DNA from: Clostridiaceae bacterium
GTDB taxonomy: Bacteria > Bacillota > Clostridia > DSM-8532
NCBI GenBank assembly: GCA_012519655.1
Contig: JAAYPS010000196.1
Location: 16,276 to 80,275, forward strand
DNA: 64,000 bases
Reading direction: 5' to 3'
A program made the translations under genes and the position numbers. This document shows, in pieces, positions 20,852 through 31,383 of the stretch (its first letter is position 1; each line of letters starts with the position of its first letter). The notes below the pieces were generated by a model that was given only the letters and a program-made list of their open reading frames with translations, did no database searches and was not told where the DNA came from.

Positions 20852-22800
20852 TTTAATTCGCTTATTTGATCACGCAGAAATGCTGCTTTCTCAAATTCCA
20901 ACTCTCTTGCAGCAGCTCTCATCTCTAAAGTCAATTTTTCTATGGTTTTCTCAATAGGTATACTCTCATCCTCAATAATAAACTTCTCTTGACCCTCAGC
21001 AACTTTCAGCGTTTCAATAGTACCATGAACTGATTTTTGTATTGTTTTAGGCGTTATACCCATCTTTTTATTATATTCCATTTGAATAGTTCTTCTTCTG
21101 TTGGTTTCGCTAATGGCCTTCTCCATTGAATTTGTTATACGCTCAGCATACATAACTACTTTACCATTAACATTTCGTGCGGCCCTTCCTATTGTTTGTA
21201 TTAGCGAAGTTTCAGAGCGCAAAAAGCCCTCTTTATCAGCATCAAGTATTGCTACAAGAGATACTTCCGGTAAATCAAGACCTTCTCTTAGTAGATTTAT
21301 TCCTACTAGAACATCAAACTCACCCAACCTTAAGTCTCTAATAATCTCCATTCGTTCGATGGTTTCCACGTCAGAATGAAGATATCGTACTTTTATACCT
21401 ACTTCAGAAAGATACTGGGTTAAGTCCTCGGCCATTCTTTTAGTGAGGGTGGTTACAAGAACACGTTCTTTTTGTTCAATCCGTACCCTTATCTCTTCCA
21501 TAAGATCATCAACTTGATTCTTAACAGGCTTTACTACAATTTCAGGGTCTACCAACCCAGTAGGTCTTATGATTTGCTCTGTAATAACCTTTGATCTTTC
21601 CTTTTCATATTTTCCTGGGGTTGCACTTACATAAACAGCTTGCTTTACTCTCTCAGCAAACTCAGCAAACATCAAAGGTCTGTTATCAAAGGCAGAAGGT
21701 AGGCGAAAACCATACTCTACTAAAGTCTCTTTTCTTGAACGGTCCCCATTATACATTGCCCCAATCTGCGGAACGGTTACGTGGGATTCGTCAATAACCA
21801 CAAGAAAATCTTCGGGGAAATAATCAATTAGTGTATAGGGTGCACTTCCCGGCTCTCTTCTGCTAATATGCCTTGAATAATTCTCTATTCCAGAACAAAA
21901 ACCAATCTCTTGCATCATCTCAAGATCATATCTTGTTCTTTGCTCCAGCCTTTGAGCTTCGAGAAGCTTATCATTTTCCCTAAAATACTTAAGTCTCTCT
22001 TCCAGCTCTTCTTCAATAGAATTAATTGCAAGCTTCATTTTATCACTAGTAGTAGCATAGTGAGAAGCAGGGAATATGGCAATATGCGTTCTTTGGCCTA
22101 TTATTTCGCCGGTAAGTGGATCTACTTCAGTTATCCTGTCAATTTCATCTCCAAAAAACTCCACTCTGAAAATTGTGCCTCTGGAGGCAGAAGGATAAAT
22201 ATCCAACACATCCCCCTTAACCCTGAAAGTTCCTCTTCTAAAGTCGATCTCGTTACGTGTGTACTGTATATCTACAAGTTTTTCTATAACTTCGTCCCTG
22301 TCCCTCAACATTCCTGGTCTGAGCGACAACATCAAATCCGTATAATCTTCAGGATCTCCAAGACCATATATACATGATACACTTGCAACTATAATCACAT
22401 CTCTTCTCTCAAACAGCGCTGCTGTTGCAGAGTGCCTTAAATTATCAATTTCTTCGTTTATTGATGAATCTTTTTCAATATATGTGTCGGTGGATGGAAC
22501 ATATGCTTCTGGTTGATAGTAATCATAATAGCTTACAAAATACTCAACAGCGTTGTTAGGGAAGAATTCACGGAATTCTGAACACAACTGTGCTGCAAGA
22601 GTTTTATTATGGGCAATTACTAGCGTAGGTCTTTGCACTCGCTCTATAACATTAGCTATTGTAAATGTTTTTCCCGAACCAGTAACACCAAGAAGTATCT
22701 GGTGAGCGTTCCCTCTATTTATTGAATCTACCAACTGTTCAATGGCTTCGGGCTGATCTCCCGAAGGTTTGTATTCAGACTTTATTTCAAATTTTGGCAT
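20833..22800 (-). CDS. uvrB: Excinuclease ABC subunit B
   Basis: Damage-verification helicase of nucleotide excision repair. It has 655 aa. Walker A is [14 protein letters not shown], the damage-binding beta-hairpin is [12 protein letters not shown], helicase motif VI is QTIGRAARN and the C-terminal UVR domain is [15 protein letters not shown]. It probably has its own promoter in the 267-bp upstream gap. I see no GAAC-N4-GTTC SOS box there. Its last codons form the first unit of the downstream repeat array. Confidence 0.98.
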   Translation of the reverse strand: MPKFEIKSEYKPSGDQPEAIEQLVDSINRGNAHQILLGVTGSGKTFTIANVIERVQRPTLVIAHNKTLAAQLCSEFREFFPNNAVEYFVSYYDYYQPEAYVPSTDTYIEKDSSINEEIDNLRHSATAALFERRDVIIVASVSCIYGLGDPEDYTDLMLSLRPGMLRDRDEVIEKLVDIQYTRNEIDFRRGTFRVKGDVLDIYPSASRGTIFRVEFFGDEIDRITEVDPLTGEIIGQRTHIAIFPASHYATTSDKMKLAINSIEEELEERLKYFRENDKLLEAQRLEQRTRYDLEMMQEIGFCSGIENYSRHISRREPGSAPYTLIDYFPEDFLVVIDESHVTVPQIGAMYNGDRSRKETLVEYGFRLPSAFDNRPLMFAEFAERVKQAVYVSATPGKYEKERSKVITEQIIRPTGLVDPEIVVKPVKNQVDDLMEEIRVRIEQKERVLVTTLTKRMAEDLTQYLSEVGIKVRYLHSDVETIERMEIIRDLRLGEFDVLVGINLLREGLDLPEVSLVAILDADKEGFLRSETSLIQTIGRAARNVNGKVVMYAERITNSMEKAISETNRRRTIQMEYNKKMGITPKTIQKSVHGTIETLKVAEGQEKFIIEDESIPIEKTIEKLTLEMRAAARELEFEKAAFLRDQISELKKKLED

Positions 22801-22973
22801 ATTAAACCTTCTTCTAATTAAAGTTTTTAACTATTCTAAAACAGAGCAATATATAAAATGCCTCAAAACTTCTCACATAAGCACATTTGGTAATTAGGCA
22901 AAACACGTATTCTGGCTCTTTGGCTAAAAAGATGTATGGTTCAGATTAATTATTGAATATGATAAAACAAAAA

Positions 22974-23003
22974 GACCATACACACGAGAAAGCATGTACA
23001 GTC
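22974..23003 (-). terminator. Terminator of secG
   Basis: Minus strand GACTGTACATG pairs with CGTGTGTATGGTC (with G-U pairs) and is followed by TTTTTGTTTT, about 65 bp after the secG stop. Confidence 0.7.
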
Positions 23004-23067
23004 CTGTATTGCGCACCTAAACATGTAAGTTAATACACGTACCTAGTTAGATTTTGCCAAAAACCAA

Positions 23068-23301
23068 TTATTTCAATAAAAATGTCAATATAAGAGCTGT
23101 GGCAAGAAATATACCAGCAACAAGGGTTGTGTATTTTTCTAATATGGCATCAATACTGCGACCTTTATTTTTGCCGAAGAAAGTCTCGGCACCGCCAGCA
23201 ATAGAACCACTAATACCAGCTGAACGCCCGGACTGTAATAAAACCATAGCAACTAATGCAATTGAGATAATTATATGCAAAATATTAACAACAATCTCCA
23301 T
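23068..23301 (-). CDS. secG: Preprotein translocase subunit SecG
   Basis: Small SecYEG subunit of 77 aa with two hydrophobic helices (about 3-20 and 56-76) and the conserved LLQSGRSAGISGSIAGGAETFFG loop. GGAGG precedes the ATG. It stands alone between recO and uvrB, with a terminator after it. The 293 bp upstream, back to the recO stop, hold a TATAAT-like box but no convincing -35. Confidence 0.94.
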   Translation of the reverse strand: MEIVVNILHIIISIALVAMVLLQSGRSAGISGSIAGGAETFFGKNKGRSIDAILEKYTTLVAGIFLATALILTFLLK

Positions 23302-23594
23302 TATAAAACCTCCATGGAATCCTTATAAATTCAACGTTCTTAATTTTAACACAAACAGATTTGGAATACAAGTATTAGTTTATAAACGCTGCAAATTCAT
23401 TATATCAAAGCTCTTTCCTTTTTTAATAATCTTCTTATCACAAATTTTTATCCACATCTTAGTTTATTAACACACAAATTCATGTATCCATCTTACTCCA
23501 TTGTCTATGAAGAAATTTTATTATGCCTTAGTACATATAAAAATTGTTCAATTACTTGTGAACAGTTATCGAATCGTTAATGTTCATATGTAAT

Positions 23595-24332
23595 CTATAT
23601 TTCTTGTAGAAAACTCATTTTGCTATATTTTTTATCTAACCGCTCATCCACATATCTATCTACAACAGCAGAGAAGTTTTTTAAAACTTCGGGGGATAGT
23701 TCAAACCCGAAGGCCTCACGGGAACTTGCACATAGCACATAAATCAAAGCTTTAGCTGTTCCTGTTTTTATGGGAATAGCATCATTTTCTTTCTGACATT
23801 GTTCACAGACAAATCCACATTGCTCAAAGCTAAAGAATATATCATTAATTTCTCTGGTTCCACATAAATGGCACCCCAACACGTGGGGCTCGAAACCCAT
23901 TAACTGTACCATCTTTAGTGCATATACCCGAATAATAAGGTCTGGTGTTCTATCTTTATTTAAAAGCGAATTCAGTGCATACATTAAAACCTTCAAAGGC
24001 TCTTTTGCAGGTTGGTTCTCATATGTAATGTCATTAATAAGATGCAGCATATGAGCGGCATATGTAAGCAGAGCCATATCTTCTCTTATTTCATAAAAAG
24101 AGCTTATAATATCACATGTATTTAGAATATATGTATTCTTGCCCTTATACAAAACCCAGTCACAATAAGAAAAGACCTGAGTTCCAGCAGAGTATCGGTT
24201 TCTGTTACGCCTTACTCCTCTTGCCGAAACTGATATTTTCCCCAGGTCTTCTGTAACTATAGTAAGAATCTTATCGCAATCCCCAGCCTTCACTTCCCGT
24301 ACAACTATTCCTCTTGTTTTGACATATGACAT
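23595..24332 (-). CDS. recO: DNA repair protein RecO
   Basis: Recombination mediator that loads RecA with RecR. It has 245 aa. The N-terminal OB fold opens with MSYVKTRGIVVREVKAGDCDKIL. A C4 zinc motif is seen as CHLCG...CEQC at about 155-180. It overlaps the end of the yqzL-like gene by 28 bp, in keeping with the era-yqzL-recO cluster of Bacillus, here interrupted by the DUF1846 gene. Confidence 0.95.
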   Translation of the reverse strand: MSYVKTRGIVVREVKAGDCDKILTIVTEDLGKISVSARGVRRNRNRYSAGTQVFSYCDWVLYKGKNTYILNTCDIISSFYEIREDMALLTYAAHMLHLINDITYENQPAKEPLKVLMYALNSLLNKDRTPDLIIRVYALKMVQLMGFEPHVLGCHLCGTREINDIFFSFEQCGFVCEQCQKENDAIPIKTGTAKALIYVLCASSREAFGFELSPEVLKNFSAVVDRYVDERLDKKYSKMSFLQEI

Positions 24333-24469
24333 TTTTCACCATCCAATACAATCTCAGAAGCTACTTCTGTAAGAAAGTCGGTATTCTTTTCGTCTATCTC
24401 CTTATATCGCAAAAAATATTCTATATTCCCTGTTTCTTTAAACATTTTCCATGCTATGTCTTTTAACAT
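24305..24469 (-). CDS. yqzL: YqzL-like small protein (below ORF track cutoff)
   Basis: 54-aa ORF starting MLKDIAWKMFKETGNIEYF and ending HMSKQEE, with GGGGG 5 nt before the ATG. It resembles the YqzL family by its W-K-F-TG-I-Y-L-YKE spacing and by position directly before recO, which it overlaps by 28 bp in another frame. Its function is unknown in the family. The identification rests on pattern and synteny, since no alignment was run. Confidence 0.78.
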   Translation of the reverse strand: MLKDIAWKMFKETGNIEYFLRYKEIDEKNTDFLTEVASEIVLDGEKCHMSKQEE

Positions 24470-24567
24470 GTTATCCCCCTCAACAAAAGATATATATGTA
24501 TTTTTTGCTCTATTGGGTTGTTTATGTATACCAATTCAAGCCAAAATTTCGTGCTGGTAAAATTTTA

Positions 24568-24585
24568 ATGCAAAGACCTTTGCAT
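24568..24585 (-). terminator. Terminator of the DUF1846 gene
   Basis: ATGCAAAG/CTTTGCAT arms, 8 bp, followed on the minus strand by TAAAATTTT, about 65 bp after the stop. Confidence 0.6.
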
Positions 24586-24651
24586 CTATCCAGCTAGCAT
24601 TCATTTGAGGATAATATTAGGTTAAAAAACATAGAACCATTATTTCAAACT

Positions 24652-26136
24652 TTATTTGTGGTAAAGCTTATTAGTTTGGTATTGAGGCTCGCAAGTAATA
24701 TTTATACCGAGTTTTTGGAAAACAGTTTCGTCAACTCTTGATAGTATTACTGATGAATGAGCTTCACAACCTTTTAGTCTCGGTAGCTGTTTCATAGCAA
24801 GAGCAGCCGTCGGGTTTGTTGCTGCACATATGGACAGAGCTATTAACACCTCATCCGTATGTAGTCGTGGGTTCTGATTTCCCATATGTTTCGTTTTTAA
24901 AACCTGTATTGGTTCAATGACAATAGGTGATATCAGATGTATGTCGTGATGTATTCCACCCAATTCCTTTAAAGCATTTAATAAAAGAGCGGCTGATGAG
25001 CCAAGTAAATCAGATGTTTTACCGGTTATAATTCTGCCATCGTGTAATTGGAGAGCTGCTGCAGGTCCTCCTGTAGATTCAACACGTTTCAATGCAGCAC
25101 CCACAACTGGTCTATCTTTTGATGAAATTCCTAATTGTTTCATCAATAATTCTAATTTATACAATTCAGAGCGCTCGGAAAACCCCTGCCTCAATGAGCA
25201 ACTTGTGTTATAATACCGTCTAATAATCTCTTGCTCAGATGCCCTACATACAACTTCATCATCGGTTATACAATATCCTGCCATGTTTACACCCATATCA
25301 GTAGGGCTTTTATATGGTGATTCTCCTGCAATTTTCTCAAACATAGCGTTTAGTACAGGGAAAATCTCAATATCTCTATTATAGTTAACAGAAGTCTTGC
25401 CATATGCTTCAAGATGAAACGGATCAATCATATTCACATCATCAAGATCTGTTGTAGCTGCTTCATATGCAAGGTTTATGGGATGTTTTAATGGAAGATT
25501 CCATATCGGAAAAGTTTCAAACTTGGCATAACCTGCAAGTGTACCCCGCTTATAGTCATGATATAGCTGTGATAGACAAGTGGCCATCTTCCCACTTCCA
25601 GGGCCTGGAGCTGTTACGACAACAAGAGAACGTGATGTTTCAATATAATCATTCTTCCCATATCCGTCATCACTAACAATAAGCGGAATGTTAGTAGGAT
25701 AATCCGGAATTGAGTAATGCCTATATACCTTAATTCCAAGGTTTGAAAGGCGTTTTTGGAATGAGTCCACCGCATTTTGTGAGCGGTACTGTGTTATTAC
25801 AACACTGCCTACATAAAGTCCTATGTCCCTAAAAGCATCGATTAAACGTAACACATCAAGATCATATGTTATACCAAGATCCCCACGCCTTTTACTTTTT
25901 TCAATATCATCGGTGCTAATTATTATTACTATTTCCACCTGGTCCTTTAGCTGCATGAGCATTTTGACTTTACTGTCAGGCTTAAACCCAGGAAGTACTC
26001 TTGATGCATGAAAATCATCAAACAGCTTACCACCAAATTCAAGATATAGTTTGCCGCCGAACAATTCAATTCTCTCAAGAATCTTTTCTGATTGCAGCTT
26101 AAGATATTTATCGTTATCAAATCCTATTTTATTCAT
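24652..26136 (-). CDS. DUF1846 (UPF0371) family protein
   Basis: 494-aa cytoplasmic protein starting MNKIGFDNDKYLKLQSEKI, the family N-terminus. A glycine-rich APGPGSGKMATCLSQLYHD loop near 175 looks like a nucleotide-binding P-loop variant, and the C-terminal half includes RVESTGGPAAALQLHDGRI. No pathway is established to my knowledge. GGGAGAAG precedes the ATG. It is monocistronic with its own promoter and terminator, and sits between era and yqzL-recO, which are adjacent in many Firmicutes. Confidence 0.88.
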   Translation of the reverse strand: MNKIGFDNDKYLKLQSEKILERIELFGGKLYLEFGGKLFDDFHASRVLPGFKPDSKVKMLMQLKDQVEIVIIISTDDIEKSKRRGDLGITYDLDVLRLIDAFRDIGLYVGSVVITQYRSQNAVDSFQKRLSNLGIKVYRHYSIPDYPTNIPLIVSDDGYGKNDYIETSRSLVVVTAPGPGSGKMATCLSQLYHDYKRGTLAGYAKFETFPIWNLPLKHPINLAYEAATTDLDDVNMIDPFHLEAYGKTSVNYNRDIEIFPVLNAMFEKIAGESPYKSPTDMGVNMAGYCITDDEVVCRASEQEIIRRYYNTSCSLRQGFSERSELYKLELLMKQLGISSKDRPVVGAALKRVESTGGPAAALQLHDGRIITGKTSDLLGSSAALLLNALKELGGIHHDIHLISPIVIEPIQVLKTKHMGNQNPRLHTDEVLIALSICAATNPTAALAMKQLPRLKGCEAHSSVILSRVDETVFQKLGINITCEPQYQTNKLYHK

Positions 26137-26177
26137 CCGTCTTCTCCCGTACAGTTACTATTTTTGAATAATCGCCG

Positions 26178-26200
26178 AAAAAAGCCCCGGTATGCCGGTC
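26178..26200 (-). promoter_or_regulatory. 5-prime hairpin with T6 at the start of the DUF1846 transcript
   Basis: Minus strand GACCGGCATACCGGGGC followed by TTTTTT. It begins at about the start site predicted by the TATAAT box just upstream, so the RNA would open with a short GC hairpin and a T-run. It may be an attenuator or a stabilising 5-prime hairpin. Confidence 0.45.
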
Positions 26201-26203
26201 AAA

Positions 26204-26232
26204 ATTATATAAGCTTTAATACAAGCAAACAA
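26204..26232 (-). promoter_or_regulatory. Promoter of the DUF1846 gene
   Basis: Minus strand TTGTTT, 17-nt spacer, TATAAT. Directly upstream, with one shared base, lies a 23-bp imperfect inverted repeat (26232-26254, AGCGCCTC/GAGACGCT) that could be an operator or the end of era transcription. The rest of the 327-bp gap shows no gene I can support. Confidence 0.7.
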
Positions 26233-26463
26233 GCGCCTCACAAGCAGAGACGCTCGCATCCTAATGTTACACCTATTAAGCGTTTTGCGATGTTACAGAT
26301 TTTCAGTTAAGTAAATTAGTATATCATCATCGCAAAGACCTTTATTAAAGTATATCATTCCATTACTATTTAATACAAGAGGTGAAAGCATCATTCGTAA
26401 AATATGTCAGTTGTTAATGTCCATATTATCGGATAGTCGCATCTACAATTCTCATGCCCTGTC

Positions 26464-27354
26464 TTATTTATATCCAAGCTCTTTTAATAAAAAATCACTA
26501 TTTCTCCAGTCCTGCTTAGTTTTTACCCATAACTTCAAAAAGACTCTCGAATCAAGTAAGTTTTCTACATCCTGTCTTGCTAATGTACCAATTTTTTTAA
26601 GCATGTCACCATTTTTACCAATAATAATACCCTTATGGCTCTCTTTCTCACAATAAATATTTGCATGAATTTCTATAAGATCCGAGTCTTGTTTTTCTTT
26701 AAATAGAATTACTTCAACACCGATACCATGAGGAATTTCCTCGCTGATGAGATGAAGTATTTTTTCTCGAATTATCTCTTGAACCAACACTTTCTCGGGT
26801 TGATCGGTCAGCATATCCTCGGGATAATATGGTTGACCTTCGGGAAGCAATTTTGCTGTCTCTTTAAGTACTAAATCCTTTGTTTCGGAATTAAGAGCAC
26901 TTATGGGTATTATTTGCTCGAAATTCATTACTTTGCTATATTGGTCAATAAGAGGCAGAATGTTTTGTTTTTCTACCAAGTCCACTTTATTTATCAAAAG
27001 GATTATTGGAGTTTTGGAATCTTTCAGTAGTTCAATTATCTTTAAATCTCCAGGGCCTATAGTTTTATCAGTTGCCTCAACTATATACAAAATGACATCC
27101 ACATCATCTAAAGTGGTAATTGCTGATTTTTGCATATAATCACCCAACTTGTTTTTAGGGCGATGCATCCCAGGCGTATCCATAAAAACAATCTGGTAGT
27201 CATTGGTTGTGACTATTGTTTTAATTGTATTTCTTGTGGTCTGCGGCTTGTCTGACATTATTGCAATTTTTTCTCCTGTCAGCAAGTTTAATAATGTTGA
27301 TTTTCCTACATTAGGTCGTCCGATAATTGTTACGAAACCTGAACGAAAAGCCAT
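26464..27354 (-). CDS. era: GTPase Era
   Basis: 16S rRNA-binding GTPase for 30S maturation. It has 296 aa. G motifs are GRPNVGKSTLLN, DTPGMHRPKN and NKVDLVEK. The C-terminal KH domain has GIIIGKNGDMLKKIG. It follows cdd by 34 bp, probably in one transcript. Confidence 0.97.
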   Translation of the reverse strand: MAFRSGFVTIIGRPNVGKSTLLNLLTGEKIAIMSDKPQTTRNTIKTIVTTNDYQIVFMDTPGMHRPKNKLGDYMQKSAITTLDDVDVILYIVEATDKTIGPGDLKIIELLKDSKTPIILLINKVDLVEKQNILPLIDQYSKVMNFEQIIPISALNSETKDLVLKETAKLLPEGQPYYPEDMLTDQPEKVLVQEIIREKILHLISEEIPHGIGVEVILFKEKQDSDLIEIHANIYCEKESHKGIIIGKNGDMLKKIGTLARQDVENLLDSRVFLKLWVKTKQDWRNSDFLLKELGYK

Positions 27355-27388
27355 ATAGTACCCCTTTCATATCTGTAATACAACAGCG

Positions 27389-27799
27389 CTACCCCAAACT
27401 ATTATAACCTAAATCATCCTTGGAAAATGCATGAGGTAAAAGTTCATCCATATTATATATTTTATATTCCCCATTTTTATTGCTACAAATAAACTTTGTG
27501 TCTTCATTTGCAAATTCTGATATTACCTGTCGGCAAATCCCGCATGGAAAGGTTAAGGAGCTACTATCACTAGCTATAGCTATTGCAATGAGTTCACTTT
27601 CTCCTGCAGATACTGCTTTTACAATGGCAGTTCTTTCTGCACATATGGTCGCTCCATACGATGAATTTTCCACATTACATCCAGTAAATATCTTTTCATC
27701 TACAGTCAATACCGCAGCGCCGACTCTAAAGTTTGAATACGGAACATAGGCATTGTCTCTTGCTTCAAGGGCTTTATTAACTAAAAATTCCCAGTCCAT
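27389..27799 (-). CDS. cdd: Cytidine deaminase
   Basis: Deaminates cytidine/deoxycytidine in pyrimidine salvage. It has 136 aa from MDWEFLVNKALEARDNAYVPYS, with AGGAG 10 nt upstream. The 19 extra residues in the track are spurious. Zinc and catalytic motifs are CAERTAI and PCGICRQ. cdd-era is a common Firmicutes pair. Confidence 0.95.
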   Translation of the reverse strand: MDWEFLVNKALEARDNAYVPYSNFRVGAAVLTVDEKIFTGCNVENSSYGATICAERTAIVKAVSAGESELIAIAIASDSSSLTFPCGICRQVISEFANEDTKFICSNKNGEYKIYNMDELLPHAFSKDDLGYNSLG

Positions 27800-27993
27800 A
27801 AGTTTTTCACTCCTAAACAGCCATTTGCAATTTTTACAAAAGCTTTTAAGCGCCATTATCTTGTTTCATTGTATTATAAAAACATAATAATGACAAAGAT
27901 TTTTGCGGTGCACTCCACATACATCCATATTGCATTTGCAATTTCATATATATTATCTTGATTTTGCTAATATTATTCTTTTTTAGTTATAAA

Positions 27994-28569
27994 CTAATAT
28001 TTGAATGTAATCTCTGCTTCTAAAAAACGATTAATTTCACGGCGCCTGCGAAAGGGCTCAATAATATCAAGGAATAACATGTGTACAGCCTCCCAAGTGA
28101 AAACCCATCCACCGATCAACAAGCTTTCAAGGAAAACATTCGAAATAATAGCTTTTGATTGAATTCTATTTGCCAACAATGTGTACAAAGATAGCAGTGA
28201 AAGAGAAATAAAAAGTAAAACAGCTGAAAGCTTGAAAAACCTCTTTGTTTTTCGATTAGACAATCGTTTTAATGAATTATAATAGTTGTGATAACTTATG
28301 CGAATAAGTTCTTCTTTTTCTTTACTGATTCCAGCTGTGTTTAAGGAGAAATTGATTTCAAGCTTTTCTCTTAAAGAAATGTCCTCTGAGCATAGATCAA
28401 GAAATTCAGCCAGTTCGGGATGAATATCTCGCTTTTTAATCGTAGAATTATCCCACTCATGAAAAAACTCAATATAATCATCAAGAGCAATATCGATAAT
28501 TACACGCCCTGTGCTTTTGTTCCTTCTATATATAGTTTCATACTTTTTTGTTTTCTTTATTCTTTTCAT
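27994..28569 (-). CDS. Two-helix membrane protein of unknown function
   Basis: 191 aa from ATG (MKRIKKTKKYETIY) with GAAGG upstream. The N-terminal part (1-110) is charged and soluble. Two hydrophobic segments follow (about 115-135 and 150-170), then a basic tail EPFRRRREINRF. I do not recognise the family. The N-terminal ALDDYIEFFHEWDNS segment might help a search. It lies alone between clpB and cdd, after the clpB terminator. Confidence 0.75.
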   Translation of the reverse strand: MKRIKKTKKYETIYRRNKSTGRVIIDIALDDYIEFFHEWDNSTIKKRDIHPELAEFLDLCSEDISLREKLEINFSLNTAGISKEKEELIRISYHNYYNSLKRLSNRKTKRFFKLSAVLLFISLSLLSLYTLLANRIQSKAIISNVFLESLLIGGWVFTWEAVHMLFLDIIEPFRRRREINRFLEAEITFKY

Positions 28570-28656
28570 AGACAACCTTCAGCAAATTACTTTGCGATGC
28601 CACATATTTCACTGAAAAAATTATACATTAAACTATAGGATAAAAACAAGAAAAAA

Positions 28657-28674
28657 AGCAAAAAGACTTTTGCT
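28657..28674 (-). terminator. Terminator after clpB
   Basis: AGCAAAA/TTTTGCT arms, 4-nt loop, with an A-run on one side and a T-run on the other, about 95 bp after the clpB stop. On the minus strand the stem is followed by TTTTTTTC. Confidence 0.75.
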
Positions 28675-28766
28675 CTTTTTCTATGATAATACCCTAGGCT
28701 GATAGAATGTTACCTTCTACCACAGGTGCATTCATTATATTATAGTAACTTTATTAAAGCTGTTCA

Positions 28767-31358
28767 TTATGAAACCTTTATATATAATTCTTCATTGTTT
28801 GTATCAATCACTGCTGTAGAGCCTTCATGAATCTCACCCGATACAATTTTTTTGCCCAAATCTGTTTCAACAATTCTCTGAATATACCTTCGTAGTGGAC
28901 GAGCACCATATAATGGAGAATATGCTTCATCAAGAATTTGGTTTTTACCATCATCGGTTATTTCCAAGCTAATATTTCTATCCTTGAGCCTTTCACGCAG
29001 TTCGTTAAGGATTAAGTCAATAATAGAGTAAATATCCTTTCTACCTAATGGTTTAAATAACACTATATCATCAACTCGGTTAATAAACTCAGGTCTGAAA
29101 TGATTATTTAAGCTGCCCATAACCAGATTCTTAACTTGCTCTGATATTTCACCGCTTTCTGATAGACTCTCAAGCAATATTTCGCTTCCTATATTACTTG
29201 TCATTATTATTATGGTGTTTTTAAAGTTCACAGTCCTGCCTTGGCTATCTGTTAAACGCCCATCATCTAAAAGTTGAAGTAATACGTGGAACACATCAGG
29301 GTGTGCCTTTTCGATTTCGTCAAACAAAATTACAGAATAAGGTTTTCTTCTAACTGATTCTGTCAGCTGTCCCCCTTCTTCATATCCAACATAACCGGGA
29401 GGTGCTCCGATTAACCTCGCCACCGAGTGTTTTTCCATATACTCACTCATATCTATTCTGATCATGTTTTCTTCAGTATCGAATAAAGCTTCGGATAGTG
29501 CTTTTGCAAGCTCTGTTTTTCCAACCCCTGTAGGCCCTAAAAAAATAAATGAACCAATAGGCCTTGTAAGGTCCTTAAGTCCTGCTCTGGCACGGATAAC
29601 TGCATCGGATACAGCTTTGACTGCTTCATTCTGCCCAATCACTCTCTTATGAAGTATGTTTTCTAAATTTAATAATTTTTCTTTTTCCTCTTCAACAAGC
29701 TTTGTCACAGGTATCCCTGTCCACCTAGCAACTATTTCTGCTATTTCCTGCTCTGTAACCTCTTCTTTTAGAAGCTGATTATTAAGGGATGCTTGCCTCT
29801 TTTTATAATCCTCCATCTGTTTCTCAAGCTCTGGTAAACGTCCGTGCTTAAGTTTTGCAAGTGTTTCAAGGTCATAGACTCTTTCTGCATTTTCTATCTC
29901 AATTTTGACATTTTCTATTTCTTCCTTTAAGTCCTTTTCTTTTTGAATGAAGCTTTTTTCCATTTCCCATTGAGCCTTCATTTTCTCTGCTTCTTGCTTT
30001 AGGATCTGTATTTCATGCCCTATTTGGTCCTTTCTTTCAAGTGAGTTTCTATCGGTTTCCTTACCCAACACCTGTTGTTCTATTTCATATTGCATTATTT
30101 TTCTGTTTATTTCATCAAGTTCGTAGGGCATACTGTCAATTTCCATTCTTAACATAGAAGCTGCTTCATCCATTAAATCAATGGCTTTATCAGGAAGAAA
30201 TCTATCAGTAATATAACGATTAGATAGAACAGCACAAGCAATAATGGCATTATCTGTTATACGTACTCCATGGTGGATCTCATATTTCTCTTTAAGTCCT
30301 CTTAAAATAGAGACAGTATCTTCAACAGTGGGCTGATCAATTAATACAGTTTGAAATCTTCTTTCTAACGCTGCATCTGTTTCTATATATTTTCTGTACT
30401 CGTCCATAGTTGTGGCACCAATACAGTGTAGTTCACCTCTTGCAAGCATTGGCTTTAGGATGTTTCCGGCATCCATAGCTCCATCAGTTCTACCTGCTCC
30501 AACAATTGTATGAATTTCATCGATAAAAAGAATTATTCTACCTTCGGACTGTGTTATCTCCTTCAAGACTGCTTTTAGTCTTTCCTCAAATTCACCACGA
30601 AATTTTGCACCAGCAATCAATGCACCCATGTCAAGAGAGAATATTGTTTTACTCTTTAGACTCTCTGGTACATCCCCTCTTACTATTCTTTGTGCAAGAC
30701 CTTCAGCTACCGCAGTTTTACCCACTCCGGGCTCTCCTATTAGAACAGGATTATTTTTTGTTCTTCGAGATAAAATACGTATAACACTACGGATTTCCTG
30801 ATCTCTACCTATGACAGGATCTAATTTCCCCTGCTTTGCAAGCTCAACAAGGTCACTTCCATACTTTTCTAAAGCCTGATAACCTTCTTCTGGATTTTTG
30901 CTTGTCACTCTTTCATTGCCCCTTACCTTTGATAATGCTAAAAGCAGCTTTTCTCTATCCATACCATACTTGGATATAAGTTTACTTGAGGATGAATTTC
31001 TCTCGTTCATAATAACCAAATAAATGTGTTCTACACTAACAAACTCGTCTTGAAACTTCTTGGCTTCATCGGCTGCTTTTAGGAGAACCTGATTAAAACG
31101 CCTTGAAGGGTAAACTTGGCTTACATTGGTCCCATAGACCTGTGGTATCTTATCTAGTTCTTGCTCAAGTTCTTTCTTCAACAGCTCTGTGTCAATACCA
31201 CTTATTACAAGCAAATTCGGTATAAGTCCGTCCTCTTGCTCAAGCAATGCCATGTGCAAATGTTCTACATCCACCTGCTGATGATCTAGTTTAATTGCTA
31301 GTTGTTGAGCTCCCACAACAGCTTCTTGCGCTTTATCAGTAAATTTTTCAAAATTCAT
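28767..31358 (-). CDS. clpB: ATP-dependent disaggregase ClpB
   Basis: Hsp100 that works with DnaK/DnaJ to dissolve aggregates. It has 863 aa: N domain (1-145), NBD1 with [13 protein letters not shown] near 200 and ILFIDEIHT, the coiled-coil M domain (about 400-520), NBD2 with [14 protein letters not shown] near 600 and [19 protein letters not shown] precedes the ATG. It lies 25 bp after a DnaJ-like gene, in an operon behind a CtsR-type operator. Confidence 0.97.
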   Translation of the reverse strand: MNFEKFTDKAQEAVVGAQQLAIKLDHQQVDVEHLHMALLEQEDGLIPNLLVISGIDTELLKKELEQELDKIPQVYGTNVSQVYPSRRFNQVLLKAADEAKKFQDEFVSVEHIYLVIMNERNSSSSKLISKYGMDREKLLLALSKVRGNERVTSKNPEEGYQALEKYGSDLVELAKQGKLDPVIGRDQEIRSVIRILSRRTKNNPVLIGEPGVGKTAVAEGLAQRIVRGDVPESLKSKTIFSLDMGALIAGAKFRGEFEERLKAVLKEITQSEGRIILFIDEIHTIVGAGRTDGAMDAGNILKPMLARGELHCIGATTMDEYRKYIETDAALERRFQTVLIDQPTVEDTVSILRGLKEKYEIHHGVRITDNAIIACAVLSNRYITDRFLPDKAIDLMDEAASMLRMEIDSMPYELDEINRKIMQYEIEQQVLGKETDRNSLERKDQIGHEIQILKQEAEKMKAQWEMEKSFIQKEKDLKEEIENVKIEIENAERVYDLETLAKLKHGRLPELEKQMEDYKKRQASLNNQLLKEEVTEQEIAEIVARWTGIPVTKLVEEEKEKLLNLENILHKRVIGQNEAVKAVSDAVIRARAGLKDLTRPIGSFIFLGPTGVGKTELAKALSEALFDTEENMIRIDMSEYMEKHSVARLIGAPPGYVGYEEGGQLTESVRRKPYSVILFDEIEKAHPDVFHVLLQLLDDGRLTDSQGRTVNFKNTIIIMTSNIGSEILLESLSESGEISEQVKNLVMGSLNNHFRPEFINRVDDIVLFKPLGRKDIYSIIDLILNELRERLKDRNISLEITDDGKNQILDEAYSPLYGARPLRRYIQRIVETDLGKKIVSGEIHEGSTAVIDTNNEELYIKVS

Positions 31359-31383
31359 ACTATTTCACCTCTCTTATTGAGTA

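Noticed and set aside
22801-23067. Possible tmRNA or tRNA between secG and uvrB
   Set aside because: No acceptor stem, CCA or T-loop pattern is visible; the only structure is the secG terminator.
24305-24469. Treating the yqzL region as a longer recO N-terminus
   Set aside because: The 54-aa frame differs from recO and ends inside it; recO has a normal family N-terminus at its own ATG.
26293-26394. 33-codon minus-strand ORF (MMLSPLVLNSNG) between era and the DUF1846 gene
   Set aside because: No Shine-Dalgarno, no recognised family and a length expected by chance in AT-rich DNA.
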